5,460 nt of DNA from Oscillospiraceae bacterium (GCA_031266955.1 JAISAA010000157.1:1-5460); one strand, 5' to 3'; shown: positions 1-5,119, counted from the stretch's first letter. The notes: generated by a model not told the origin, from the letters alone. Translations and numbers: made by a program.

Positions 1-21
1 CGAGGTATAATACACCTTTTT

Positions 22-84
22 CGCCTGCGCGGCGGGCGCCCCCTTTCTTTACGGAAAGAAAGGGGGAAAAGAACCGCCAAGGGA
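22..84 (+). repeat. Interspersed hairpin repeat, copy A
   Basis: It starts with CGCCTGCGCGGC, followed by a perfect 12-bp stem: CCCCCTTTCTTT (39-50), loop ACGG, AAAGAAAGGGGG (55-66). Then comes AAAAGAACCGCCAA. The same order of blocks, inverted and with a few changes, occurs at 470-534. The stem is not followed by a T run on either strand, so a Rho-independent terminator is unlikely. It is probably a member of a dispersed REP-like family; that is inference from two copies only. Confidence 0.7.
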
Positions 85-108
85 GAGGGATTTCGATTTC
101 CCTCTCCC
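81..108. repeat. Perfect 10-bp inverted repeat (stem-loop)
   Basis: GGGAGAGGGA (81-90) and TCCCTCTCCC (99-108) flank an 8-nt loop, TTTCGATT. It lies directly after copy A of the dispersed repeat. The same place after copy B holds another perfect hairpin (456-478) of different sequence, so a second stem-loop at this position seems to be part of the repeat's architecture. No T tract follows. Confidence 0.65.
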
Positions 109-195
109 CTGGACCCCTCACCTTAAAGCGACACAAAGAGGGGCGGCGCGCCCCCCTTTGGATTTCCCCCGGGACGAGAGACGCGGAACGGAGGC

Positions 196-302
196 ACAAC
201 CCCCGGCGCTACGCGCCACCCCCTTCTCGGAAGGGGGCTTGGGACGCCACCAAAAAAATGCCCCCTTCTCAGAAGGGGGTGCCCCGCAGGGGCGGGGGTT
301 GT
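196..302. repeat. Small element of about 107 bp with 10-bp terminal inverted repeats
   Basis: ACAACCCCCG (196-205) and CGGGGGTTGT (293-302) are exact inverted ends. Inside are a GGCGC/GCGCC hairpin (205-217), two near-identical 19-base hairpins at 219-237 and 261-279 that differ only at one loop base, and a GCCCC/GGGGC hairpin (281-293). There is no coding capacity. The design resembles a non-autonomous palindromic repeat (REP or MITE-like). I see no clear target-site duplication, so mobility is inferred only. Confidence 0.55.
252..279 (-). terminator. Possible Rho-independent terminator within the repeat element
   Basis: Read on the minus strand, the stem CCCCCTTC/GAAGGGGG (279 to 261) is followed by CA and then seven T residues (258 to 252). 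This has the form of an intrinsic terminator. No minus-strand gene ends nearby in the window, so it may only be a structural part of the repeat, or act on antisense transcription. Confidence 0.3.
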
Positions 303-455
303 CACTCCCGCACAGCAGGGCGGCAGCGAAACGAGCCGATTCGCGTGTTGATACAGAGTGCTACAGCAATACAAATTTCGATACCGTCCTGAAATGACAG
401 CACCGCACCCATCAATTGCGAACAACTCCCGTAGGCCCCCGCGATTTGGGGGTTT

Positions 456-534
456 CAAAAGGGGGAGACCCCCTTTTGCCGTTCTTTCCCCCATTTCTTT
501 CGGCAAAGAAATGGGGCGCCGCGCCGCGCAGGCG
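456..534 (-). repeat. Interspersed hairpin repeat, copy B, inverted relative to copy A
   Basis: Read on the minus strand it runs CGCCTGCGCGGC (534-523), a 12-bp stem CCCCATTTCTTT/AAAGAAATGGGG (arms 516-505 and 500-489), GGAAAGAACGGC, and then a second stem CAAAAGGGGG/CCCCCTTTTG (arms 478-469 and 465-456, loop 3 nt). Blocks and order match copy A at 22-84. The fifth base pair of the first stem is A-T here (493/512) but C-G in copy A (43/62), so both arms have changed together. Confidence 0.7.
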
Positions 535-570
535 CATAAAGCGCAAAAAATAATGCCCGCAGTATGTGCG

Positions 571-602
571 GAACGGAGCATCATCACAGAACGGAACATC
601 AT
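571..602 (+). repeat. Two 14-bp direct repeats just upstream of the promoter
   Basis: GAACGGAGCATCAT (571-584) and GAACGGAACATCAT (589-602) differ at one base and are 18 bases apart, start to start. The second copy ends two bases before the proposed -35 element. They could be a tandem binding site for a regulator of the downstream operon, but no regulator is encoded in the window. Chance or repeat-derived origin remains possible. Confidence 0.4.
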
Positions 603-603
603 A

Positions 604-632
604 TTGTACCCGGCGCCCCCGTGTGCTAAAAT
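604..632 (+). promoter_or_regulatory. Candidate sigma-A promoter for the ROK kinase operon
   Basis: TTGTAC (604-609) and TAAAAT (627-632) are separated by 17 bases. The -10 box matches TATAAT at five of six positions, the -35 box at only three of six. The segment is the first A+T-rich stretch after the repeats and lies about 30 bases before the start codon, which is the right place. The assignment rests on position and a good -10 box only. Confidence 0.45.
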
Positions 633-648
633 AAAATAAATAATCATC

Positions 649-655
649 AGGAGGT
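649..655 (+). promoter_or_regulatory. Shine-Dalgarno sequence of the ROK kinase gene
   Basis: AGGAGGT, complementary to the 16S rRNA 3' end, lies six bases before the ATG at 662 and fixes this start codon. Confidence 0.85.
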
Positions 656-661
656 AGAAAA

Positions 662-1603
662 ATGCAAACAAAAAAATACACCGTCGGCATAGACGTCGGC
701 GGGACAAAAACAGCCTACGGCCTTTTCGATGCGGAAAAAAAGCTCATAGGCCGCAGCCGCCATTTTTCGGACGCGAAGCTCCCGCCGGAGGCGTTCTTCG
801 ACCAGATAATCGAAAACATCCGCGTGCTGTGCACGGAGGCCGGAGTCGTCGAAAGTGAGCTTGCGGGCGTCGGTGTCGGGATGCCGAGCTTTGTGCGCGC
901 GCCGGACGGATACATAATCAGAACGGCGAATCTGCCGCTGATACGCGATTTCCCCGCACCGGAATATTTAACACGCGCGCTCGGCGGGACGACAGTCGCC
1001 GTCGGAAACGATATGCACGCCGGCGCGCTTGCGGAGCACCGCTACGGCGCGGGGCGCGGCGCGGAGAATATGCTGTACTGCCTTATGAGCACCGGCATTT
1101 CCTCCGGGATCATAATAGGCGGGCGGCTGTTCCGCGGAAGCTACGGTTTTTCCGGCGAAAGCGGGCATATGATAGTCACGCCCGGCGAGGGGCCGGAATG
1201 CGGCTGCGGGAACCGGGGCTGCGTATCGGCCTACGCCTCCGCGTCGCGGATACCGGTCCACATCAGAAAATGGATCGAGGACGGTGAAAAAACGTCTCTG
1301 ACGGAGCCTTTTTCTACGGTGCAAATAGCCGAGGGATACAATCGCGGAGACAAGCTCGCCGTCCGCGCGGTGGAGCAGATGACGCGGTATATGGCAGTCT
1401 GGCTGTTTAACCTTTATATAACGCTGAACATAAGCTGCTTTGTGTTCGGCGGCGGGCTTCTCAATATGGACCTGCCGCTGCTGAAGCTCGTCCGCGAGAA
1501 ATTTGACGCGTTTGACAAGGGCGGTATGCCCGTCTCGTTCAAGACGGCGGAGCTCGGAGAGGATTTCGGCATAATCGGCGCGGCGGAGCTTCTAAAAGCA
1601 TAA
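662..1603 (+). CDS. ROK-family sugar kinase
   Basis: A cytoplasmic ATP-dependent sugar kinase of the ROK family (glucokinase, fructokinase, allose or N-acetylmannosamine kinase types); the substrate cannot be read from the sequence. The 313 residues are a normal full length for the enzyme class. There is no N-terminal helix-turn-helix, so this is a kinase rather than a ROK repressor. The phosphate-binding motif DVGGTKT is at residues 11-17 and the catalytic Asp is D117 in GND (115-117). A second phosphate motif STGISSGI is at 143-150, and GESGH at 165-169 supplies the zinc-binding His. The zinc Cys residues are C180, C182 and C187, and FGGG is at 262-265. The usual Glu two residues after the third Cys (CxCGxxGCxE) is Ser189 here. 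A strong AGGAGGT supports the start. It is the first gene of a probable operon; the next gene starts 43 bases downstream with no terminator between them. Confidence 0.93.
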   Translation: MQTKKYTVGIDVGGTKTAYGLFDAEKKLIGRSRHFSDAKLPPEAFFDQIIENIRVLCTEAGVVESELAGVGVGMPSFVRAPDGYIIRTANLPLIRDFPAPEYLTRALGGTTVAVGNDMHAGALAEHRYGAGRGAENMLYCLMSTGISSGIIIGGRLFRGSYGFSGESGHMIVTPGEGPECGCGNRGCVSAYASASRIPVHIRKWIEDGEKTSLTEPFSTVQIAEGYNRGDKLAVRAVEQMTRYMAVWLFNLYITLNISCFVFGGGLLNMDLPLLKLVREKFDAFDKGGMPVSFKTAELGEDFGIIGAAELLKA

Positions 1604-1614
1604 TCGGCGCGGCG
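1569..1614 (+). repeat. 17-bp perfect direct repeat across the kinase stop codon
   Basis: GCATAATCGGCGCGGCG occurs at 1569-1585 and again at 1598-1614, 29 bases apart. The first copy encodes part of the conserved GIIGAAE ending of the ROK protein. The second supplies the stop codon TAA (1601-1603) and runs into the intergenic gap. This looks like a local duplication, perhaps by slippage, that may have set the present stop codon. Confidence 0.6.
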
Positions 1615-1633
1615 CGGACATACATATTATCCT

Positions 1634-1640
1634 GAGGTGA
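1634..1640 (+). promoter_or_regulatory. Shine-Dalgarno sequence of the SpoIVFA-like gene
   Basis: GAGGTGA ends six bases before the ATG at 1647 and supports that start. Confidence 0.75.
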
Positions 1641-1646
1641 TACGCT

Positions 1647-2207
1647 ATGGATGATTACCGCGCCGTGAGATATAAATCGGCGCACACCGCGCGGCGGCGC
1701 ACATACGGCGCCGGCGGTCCCGGCGGCCAAAAGCGGCGCGTGTCAAAGCTTGCCGTCGCCGTCGCCGCGCTGCTTATCGCGATAGCGGCGAGGTACGCGT
1801 TCCCGAATCTCGCCGCCGCCGCAGGCGATAAGATAAGTCAGAGGTTCAACTATCGCGCGGCGCTCGCGGAGATAGGCCGCGGCCTGACCGGAGAGCGCCG
1901 CTTTACGGAAGCGCTCGGCGAGGCGTGGTCCGTGGCGTTCAAACCCGCTTCGCAAAGCGAAACCGCGTCCGGCGATCCGACCGAACCGTCCCCGGAGGTC
2001 GAGCCGAATTCAGCCGAGCCGAATTCAAACGCGCAAGCAAACCCGGAATCCGAAGCTTTGCCGCCCGATATAACGCCCGTGCTGCCGACAGACAATTCAG
2101 ACGGCTCCGAAAAAACACTTTCGGAGGCGGCGCTGTCCGCATTCGCGGAAGCCTCTCGCGAATACGCCGACTATATGACGCCCGCGGGCGCGCAGTACGC
2201 CATATAA
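1647..2207 (+). CDS. SpoIVFA-like one-pass membrane protein lacking the LytM/M23 domain
   Basis: This 186-residue protein has a basic N-terminus (RRR at 16-18, KRR at 29-31). One hydrophobic membrane segment follows at about 33-52, then a helical stretch (60-98) and an acidic Pro/Glu/Ser/Asn-rich linker (100-155). It ends in a helical tail (LSEAALSAFAEASREYADY, 158-176). The positive-inside rule puts the N-terminus in the cytoplasm. Position directly before an M50 protease, membrane topology and the tail resemble clostridial SpoIVFA-type proteins, which in my knowledge continue from such a tail into an M23/LytM domain. Here translation stops at residue 186, exactly where that domain would begin, and the protease starts nine bases later. 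SpoIVFA anchors and regulates the SpoIVFB protease; this protein could still anchor it. The family assignment rests on context and weak resemblance, so an unrelated membrane protein is possible. Confidence 0.6.
   Translation: MDDYRAVRYKSAHTARRRTYGAGGPGGQKRRVSKLAVAVAALLIAIAARYAFPNLAAAAGDKISQRFNYRAALAEIGRGLTGERRFTEALGEAWSVAFKPASQSETASGDPTEPSPEVEPNSAEPNSNAQANPESEALPPDITPVLPTDNSDGSEKTLSEAALSAFAEASREYADYMTPAGAQYAI
2001..2027 (+). repeat. Short in-frame tandem repeat in the linker of the SpoIVFA-like gene
   Basis: GAGCCGAATTCA occurs at 2001-2012 and 2016-2027, a 15-base period. It encodes EPNSA followed by EPNSN. The repeat lies in the disordered-looking acidic linker and suggests length variation there by slippage. 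Confidence 0.6.
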
Positions 2208-2216
2208 CGCAGCATA

Positions 2217-2924
2217 ATGAAAAAGCTTCGCGTAGATTTGGCGGCCGCGCTTTTGCCGGCCGCCGCGTATATTTTGGGCGCGTGGGAGCTCGCTTGCCTC
2301 ACCGCCGCCGCCGTTTTGATCCACGAGCTCGGGCATTACGCCGCCTTGAGGCTGTGCGGCGGAGAGCTTGTGTCCGTGCGGATAGGCCTGACCGGCGTCG
2401 CGATGGAATATTCGGGGCTCGGCTACGGCGGGGAGGTGATAACGGCGCTGGCGGGACCTATGGCGGGCGTCGCGCTCGCGGCGGCGGCCGCCTCCTTTGG
2501 GCGGATATTCGGCGTTGACGCGGCGTACAGGCTCGCGGGGCTGAGCCTTATTTTTTCGCTGTTCAACCTGCTGCCCGTGTTCCCGCTCGACGGGGGCCGG
2601 ACGCTGTTTTGCGCCCTCGCGTTCGTGTTCGGGCTTCGCGCGGCGGAAATAACGCGCTCCTCGCTGACGGCGGCCCTGACGGCGGCGCTCATTTTTTTCG
2701 GCATTGTCTTGACGCGCGTATCCGGAAACCCGACGCTGCTGATCGCGGGGCTCTGGATCGCCGGTGTAAATATGCCGCGCCGCGGCGCGCGCTCCCCGCA
2801 CTCACAAAAGCTTTACGGTGTTCTCTTTGTCCTACCGCGCTCCGTTTCGCCGGCGTTCCCGTTCCAGCGACCTTTCCCACGTCCGCGCGGTCTGCTGTTT
2901 GAGAAAGGCCGCCATTGGCTCTAA
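2217..2924 (+). CDS. M50-family site-2 protease, SpoIVFB-like
   Basis: A membrane-embedded zinc metalloprotease. The zinc-binding HELGH is at residues 36-40 inside the first hydrophobic region, the AGPMAG motif is at 79-84, and the third zinc ligand is D125 in NLLPVFPLDGGR (117-128). Hydrophobic stretches lie at about 8-35, 75-94, 105-122, 130-140 and 150-184. In spore formers the family member SpoIVFB cleaves pro-sigma-K in the mother cell; the SpoIVFA-like gene just upstream favours this role, but other regulated substrates are possible. There is no CBS domain. The start lies nine bases after the upstream stop and has no recognisable Shine-Dalgarno sequence, so translation probably depends on coupling. 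From about residue 195 the sequence stops looking like the family. Residues 206-235 are encoded opposite the 3' end of a broken minus-strand gene, so the tail is probably acquired read-through. Confidence 0.88.
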   Translation: MKKLRVDLAAALLPAAAYILGAWELACLTAAAVLIHELGHYAALRLCGGELVSVRIGLTGVAMEYSGLGYGGEVITALAGPMAGVALAAAAASFGRIFGVDAAYRLAGLSLIFSLFNLLPVFPLDGGRTLFCALAFVFGLRAAEITRSSLTAALTAALIFFGIVLTRVSGNPTLLIAGLWIAGVNMPRRGARSPHSQKLYGVLFVLPRSVSPAFPFQRPFPRPRGLLFEKGRHWL

Positions 2925-2984
2925 ATCCTCGGCTTCATCGTAACGGGCCAGCGCGTCTTCATAATTCTTCGTTGTGTGTGACAC
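2832..2984 (-). pseudogene. 3' remnant of a broken gene, possibly Fic-family
   Basis: A minus-strand frame of 50 codons ends at TAG (2834-2832). It reads KNYEDALARYDEAEDLEP (residues 6-23 counted from 2984), then MAAFLKQQTARTWERSL and a very basic end, ERERRRNGAR. This looks like real protein sequence: charged, amphipathic and unlike the low-complexity shadows nearby. It has no credible start codon or ribosome binding site. A GTG at 2984-2982 exists, but upstream the frame only continues through the methyltransferase gene out of register. The YxxALxxYDxxxDLxPxxxFLxxQTxxTW pattern recalls the C-terminal end of some Fic/DOC proteins; this is from memory and unproven. It lies immediately after the methyltransferase stop codon and overlaps the end of the protease gene, so a deletion or insertion has removed the rest of the gene. 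Confidence 0.5.
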
Positions 2985-2989
2985 CCCTT

Positions 2990-4294
2990 CTACCCGCCCC
3001 CTTTCTGGAACACGTCCAAGCTGTGGTGCGTTATCCCGACCATGTCCGCGCGTTCGCAGACGGCGAAGTGGTAGCGCATATACAGCTCGAATTCCTCGTC
3101 GTTCATCGCGTCCACCTCGCCGCGCATATAGTTTGTGAACAGGTCTGTGGCGACGTAATGCAGGCGCTCGGCGTCAAATCCGCCCATCAGGCGGTCAATG
3201 TCCTCTTTGCGGACGAGCTCGAAAATGTCCTCCGGCGCCGAGAATGTATCGAACGTCACGGGGTCGATCTTGCCGCGTTTTATGTAGTCGGCGACATCAA
3301 ACATTTTGTGCCGGAACCCGTTAAAAATGCTGCCGTCGCTGACGCAATACGCCGCGAACACCACGCCGCCGGGCCTTGTGACGCGCAGCGCCTCCGAGAG
3401 AGCGCGCCGCTTGTCGCCGTCGTTGAACAGATGGTATAGCGGGCCCAAGAGCAGCGCGGCGTCGAAAGAAGCATCTTCAAACTGCGACAGATCGAGAGCG
3501 TTCCCCTGTGTTATGTTGATTTTTTGTCCCGGCTTTATATTTTCTTTGAACACGTCGATGTTGTGCGGGATCAACTCTACCGCTTCAACTGTACACCCCA
3601 TATCCGCGACGGCGCGGCTGTAGCGCCCCGTCCCAGCGCCGATCTCGATGACTCTCGCGTCCGGCGCGACATAGTGCTCAATGTATCGCATCGTAGTTAA
3701 AAATTCCGGCTGCCCGTGCCTTGCGAGAAGCCGCCCGTCCTCGTCGTAGCTGTTGTAGTAGGCGGCTATCGGGTCGAGCGTGATCCAATAGCGCTCCAGC
3801 CGGTCGCGCCCTTCGCTGACGGTCCGCTCAAACACGCCGCCGCAGGCAAGAATAGTGCGCCGGCTCGCTTCGTTGTGCTCGTCACAGGTTATCAGCACTT
3901 TTTCAAGCCCGTATTCGCGGCATTTTTCAAGACACAGGGCGAGCATCGCCTTGGCATACCCTTTTCTGCGCTCCGACGGACGGACTCCGTATCCGATATG
4001 ACCACTGTATTCGGCGAGATAAGCGTTGAGATAATGGCGGAAAGCAATCATACCCAATACGCGCCGCGCGGGCTCATCCACTAACATAAACTGCTCGCTC
4101 TCCACAAAATCGGGCGGCACGGTTTCCCGGTTTTCATACAAACGGCACTGCCGTATCCACGCGCCTATATCCTCAAATTTGCGCAAGCCGCTGTCGCCGT
4201 TGAAATTGCCGCCTCCGTCAAAAAACTCTTGGCGATAGGCGCGGATCTCGTCTATGTATTCCTCCGAGGGCTTTATCAGGCTCAGGCTGTTCAT
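2990..4294 (-). CDS. GNAT acetyltransferase fused to a class I SAM methyltransferase
   Basis: Two cytoplasmic enzymes in one 434-residue chain. Residues 1-173 form a GNAT N-acetyltransferase domain: the acetyl-CoA pyrophosphate loop RRKGYA is at 109-114 after a conserved VRPSE (104-108), and DEHNEASRRTILACGG is at 138-153. Residues about 175-434 form a Rossmann-fold methyltransferase. It has the lead-in YYNSYDEDGRL (179-189), SAM motif I EIGAGTG (217-223), acidic E240 at the end of strand 2, SFDAALLLGPLYHL (276-289) and RVTRPGG (304-310). The methyltransferase part starts as free-standing members of its family do, so the domains join with almost no linker. Substrates are unknown. The start ATG overlaps the stop of the PhzF-like gene (ATGA, 4294-4291), and AAGGTGAA (4310-4303) inside that gene serves as ribosome binding site. 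Both domains look intact. Confidence 0.9.
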   Translation of the reverse strand: MNSLSLIKPSEEYIDEIRAYRQEFFDGGGNFNGDSGLRKFEDIGAWIRQCRLYENRETVPPDFVESEQFMLVDEPARRVLGMIAFRHYLNAYLAEYSGHIGYGVRPSERRKGYAKAMLALCLEKCREYGLEKVLITCDEHNEASRRTILACGGVFERTVSEGRDRLERYWITLDPIAAYYNSYDEDGRLLARHGQPEFLTTMRYIEHYVAPDARVIEIGAGTGRYSRAVADMGCTVEAVELIPHNIDVFKENIKPGQKINITQGNALDLSQFEDASFDAALLLGPLYHLFNDGDKRRALSEALRVTRPGGVVFAAYCVSDGSIFNGFRHKMFDVADYIKRGKIDPVTFDTFSAPEDIFELVRKEDIDRLMGGFDAERLHYVATDLFTNYMRGEVDAMNDEEFELYMRYHFAVCERADMVGITHHSLDVFQKGGG

Positions 4295-5070
4295 ATTTTT
4301 ATTTCACCTTCTAAGTATAGCTTTGCTTTCCCCGCTATTTTTACTCTGCCGCCCTTGTTTTCACAATAGAGCGTTCCGCCTCTCTTTGATAATTGCTTTG
4401 CGGTCAATTTGTTTTTATTTAACCGTTCGGCCCAAAACGGTATCAAGGTCGAGTGTGACGAGCCCGTGACAGGGTCTTCGTTTATTCCGGCATTGGGCGC
4501 AAAAAATCTTGAAACAAAGTCATATTCTTTATGCGAGGAGGGCGCCGTTACAATGAACGCAAAACATTCCGTTATCACTTTAAGCTTTTCAATATTGACT
4601 TTCAAATCTCTTATCTGCTCTTCTTTCTCGAGCAGTAAAAGCATATCCCTCGCAATGAACGCTTCTTTTATCGGAGCGCTTATCGCTTCCTGAGCGATCG
4701 GATCTATTTCTGTCTTTTTCGGCGGCCTTGAGGGGAAATCCATTTCAAATAGCTCGTCCCTTTGGGCGACCGTCAAAAGCCCGCTTTGAGTATGAAAGGA
4801 TATTTTATCGCCGCTTTCAAAAAAGCTTGTTAAGATAAACGCCGTCGCCAAGGTCGCGTGGCCGCATAAGTCGATCTCCGTTTCAGGCGTAAACCAGCGC
4901 AGCTCGTACTCGTTATTTCTTTTCAAAACAAACGCCGTTTCCGCCAAATTGTTTTCCGCCGCGATATTTTGTAATACGTCATTATCCGGCCATTTGTCCA
5001 AAACGCATACGCCCGCCGGATTTCCCTTAAATAATTCGTCGGCAAACGCATCGACAATAAAATATTTCAT
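4291..5070 (-). CDS. PhzF-family isomerase/epimerase-like protein
   Basis: A 259-residue cytoplasmic protein of the PhzF fold (diaminopimelate-epimerase-like), a normal length for the family. Visible signatures are GNPAGV (16-21), the catalytic Glu E44 in NLAETAFV (41-48), DLCGHATLA (67-75) and EDPVTGSSH (198-206), whose Asp corresponds to the second active-site acid region of PhzF. In phenazine producers PhzF isomerises a dihydro-hydroxyanthranilate. No other phenazine gene is present here, so the substrate is unknown and the phz name should be read as a family name only. AGGAGG at 5080-5075 lies four bases before the ATG. The gene is coupled by ATGA to the acetyltransferase-methyltransferase gene and starts 49 bases after murC with no evident terminator. 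By eye its base composition is clearly more A+T-rich than its neighbours, a possible sign of transfer. Confidence 0.93.
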   Translation of the reverse strand: MKYFIVDAFADELFKGNPAGVCVLDKWPDNDVLQNIAAENNLAETAFVLKRNNEYELRWFTPETEIDLCGHATLATAFILTSFFESGDKISFHTQSGLLTVAQRDELFEMDFPSRPPKKTEIDPIAQEAISAPIKEAFIARDMLLLLEKEEQIRDLKVNIEKLKVITECFAFIVTAPSSHKEYDFVSRFFAPNAGINEDPVTGSSHSTLIPFWAERLNKNKLTAKQLSKRGGTLYCENKGGRVKIAGKAKLYLEGEIKI

Positions 5071-5074
5071 ATTT

Positions 5075-5080
5075 CCTCCT
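5075..5080 (-). promoter_or_regulatory. Shine-Dalgarno sequence of the PhzF-family gene
   Basis: AGGAGG on the minus strand, four bases before the ATG at 5070, within AAGGAGGAAAT. It strongly supports this start. Confidence 0.8.
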
Positions 5081-5119
5081 TCGTAACGCCCCGAAAGAGC
5101 TGTAACCCAAAACCGGCCT

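Larger units (their letters stand above)
1..661. other. Gene-free region made largely of GC-rich hairpin repeats
   Basis: No reading frame here looks like a real gene. The longest open frames are rich in Pro, Arg and Gly and run through inverted repeats. At least six perfect or near-perfect stem-loops lie at 39-66, 81-108, 205-217, 219-237, 261-279 and 456-478, plus 489-516. Positions about 303-440 look like unique sequence without any signal I can name. The last 90 bases become A+T-rich and carry the likely promoter and ribosome binding site of the ROK kinase gene. A perfect TATAAT sits at 6-11, but its -35 region would be outside the window, so it cannot be judged. Confidence 0.75.

Noticed and set aside
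6..11. Perfect TATAAT at the left edge
   Set aside because: No -35 region can be seen because the window starts here, and no gene follows within 600 bases.
196..302. CRISPR array or tandem-repeat array
   Set aside because: Only two copies of the 19-base hairpin are present, with no regular spacers and no cas genes.
158..639. Plus-strand open frames of 79 and 93 codons upstream of the kinase
   Set aside because: No ribosome binding site, composition dictated by repeats, no recognisable motifs.
123..707. Minus-strand open frame of 194 codons across the repeat region
   Set aside because: It runs through several perfect hairpins, overlaps the strong ribosome binding site and start of the kinase gene, and its product is low-complexity Pro/Arg/Gly sequence without any family features.
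1925..2518. Plus-strand open frame of 197 codons overlapping the FA-like and protease genes
   Set aside because: It is a frame-shifted shadow, extremely Arg-rich, and incompatible with the well-supported HELGH-containing frame.
2097..2801. Long minus-strand open frame (234 codons) opposite the protease gene
   Set aside because: It is an antisense shadow of a high-GC gene with clear catalytic motifs; the product is rich in Arg, Gly and Gln and has no family features.
2774..2830. Terminator after the protease core at the GCGCCGCGGCGC palindrome
   Set aside because: The palindrome is GC-rich but is not followed by a T run and lies inside the open reading frame.
2915..3439. Plus-strand open frame of 174 codons opposite the methyltransferase
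   Set aside because: It is antisense to conserved methyltransferase motifs, with no ribosome binding site.
4291..5070. Phenazine biosynthesis cluster
   Set aside because: Only a PhzF-family protein is present, without any other phenazine gene; the family is broad and mostly unrelated to phenazines.
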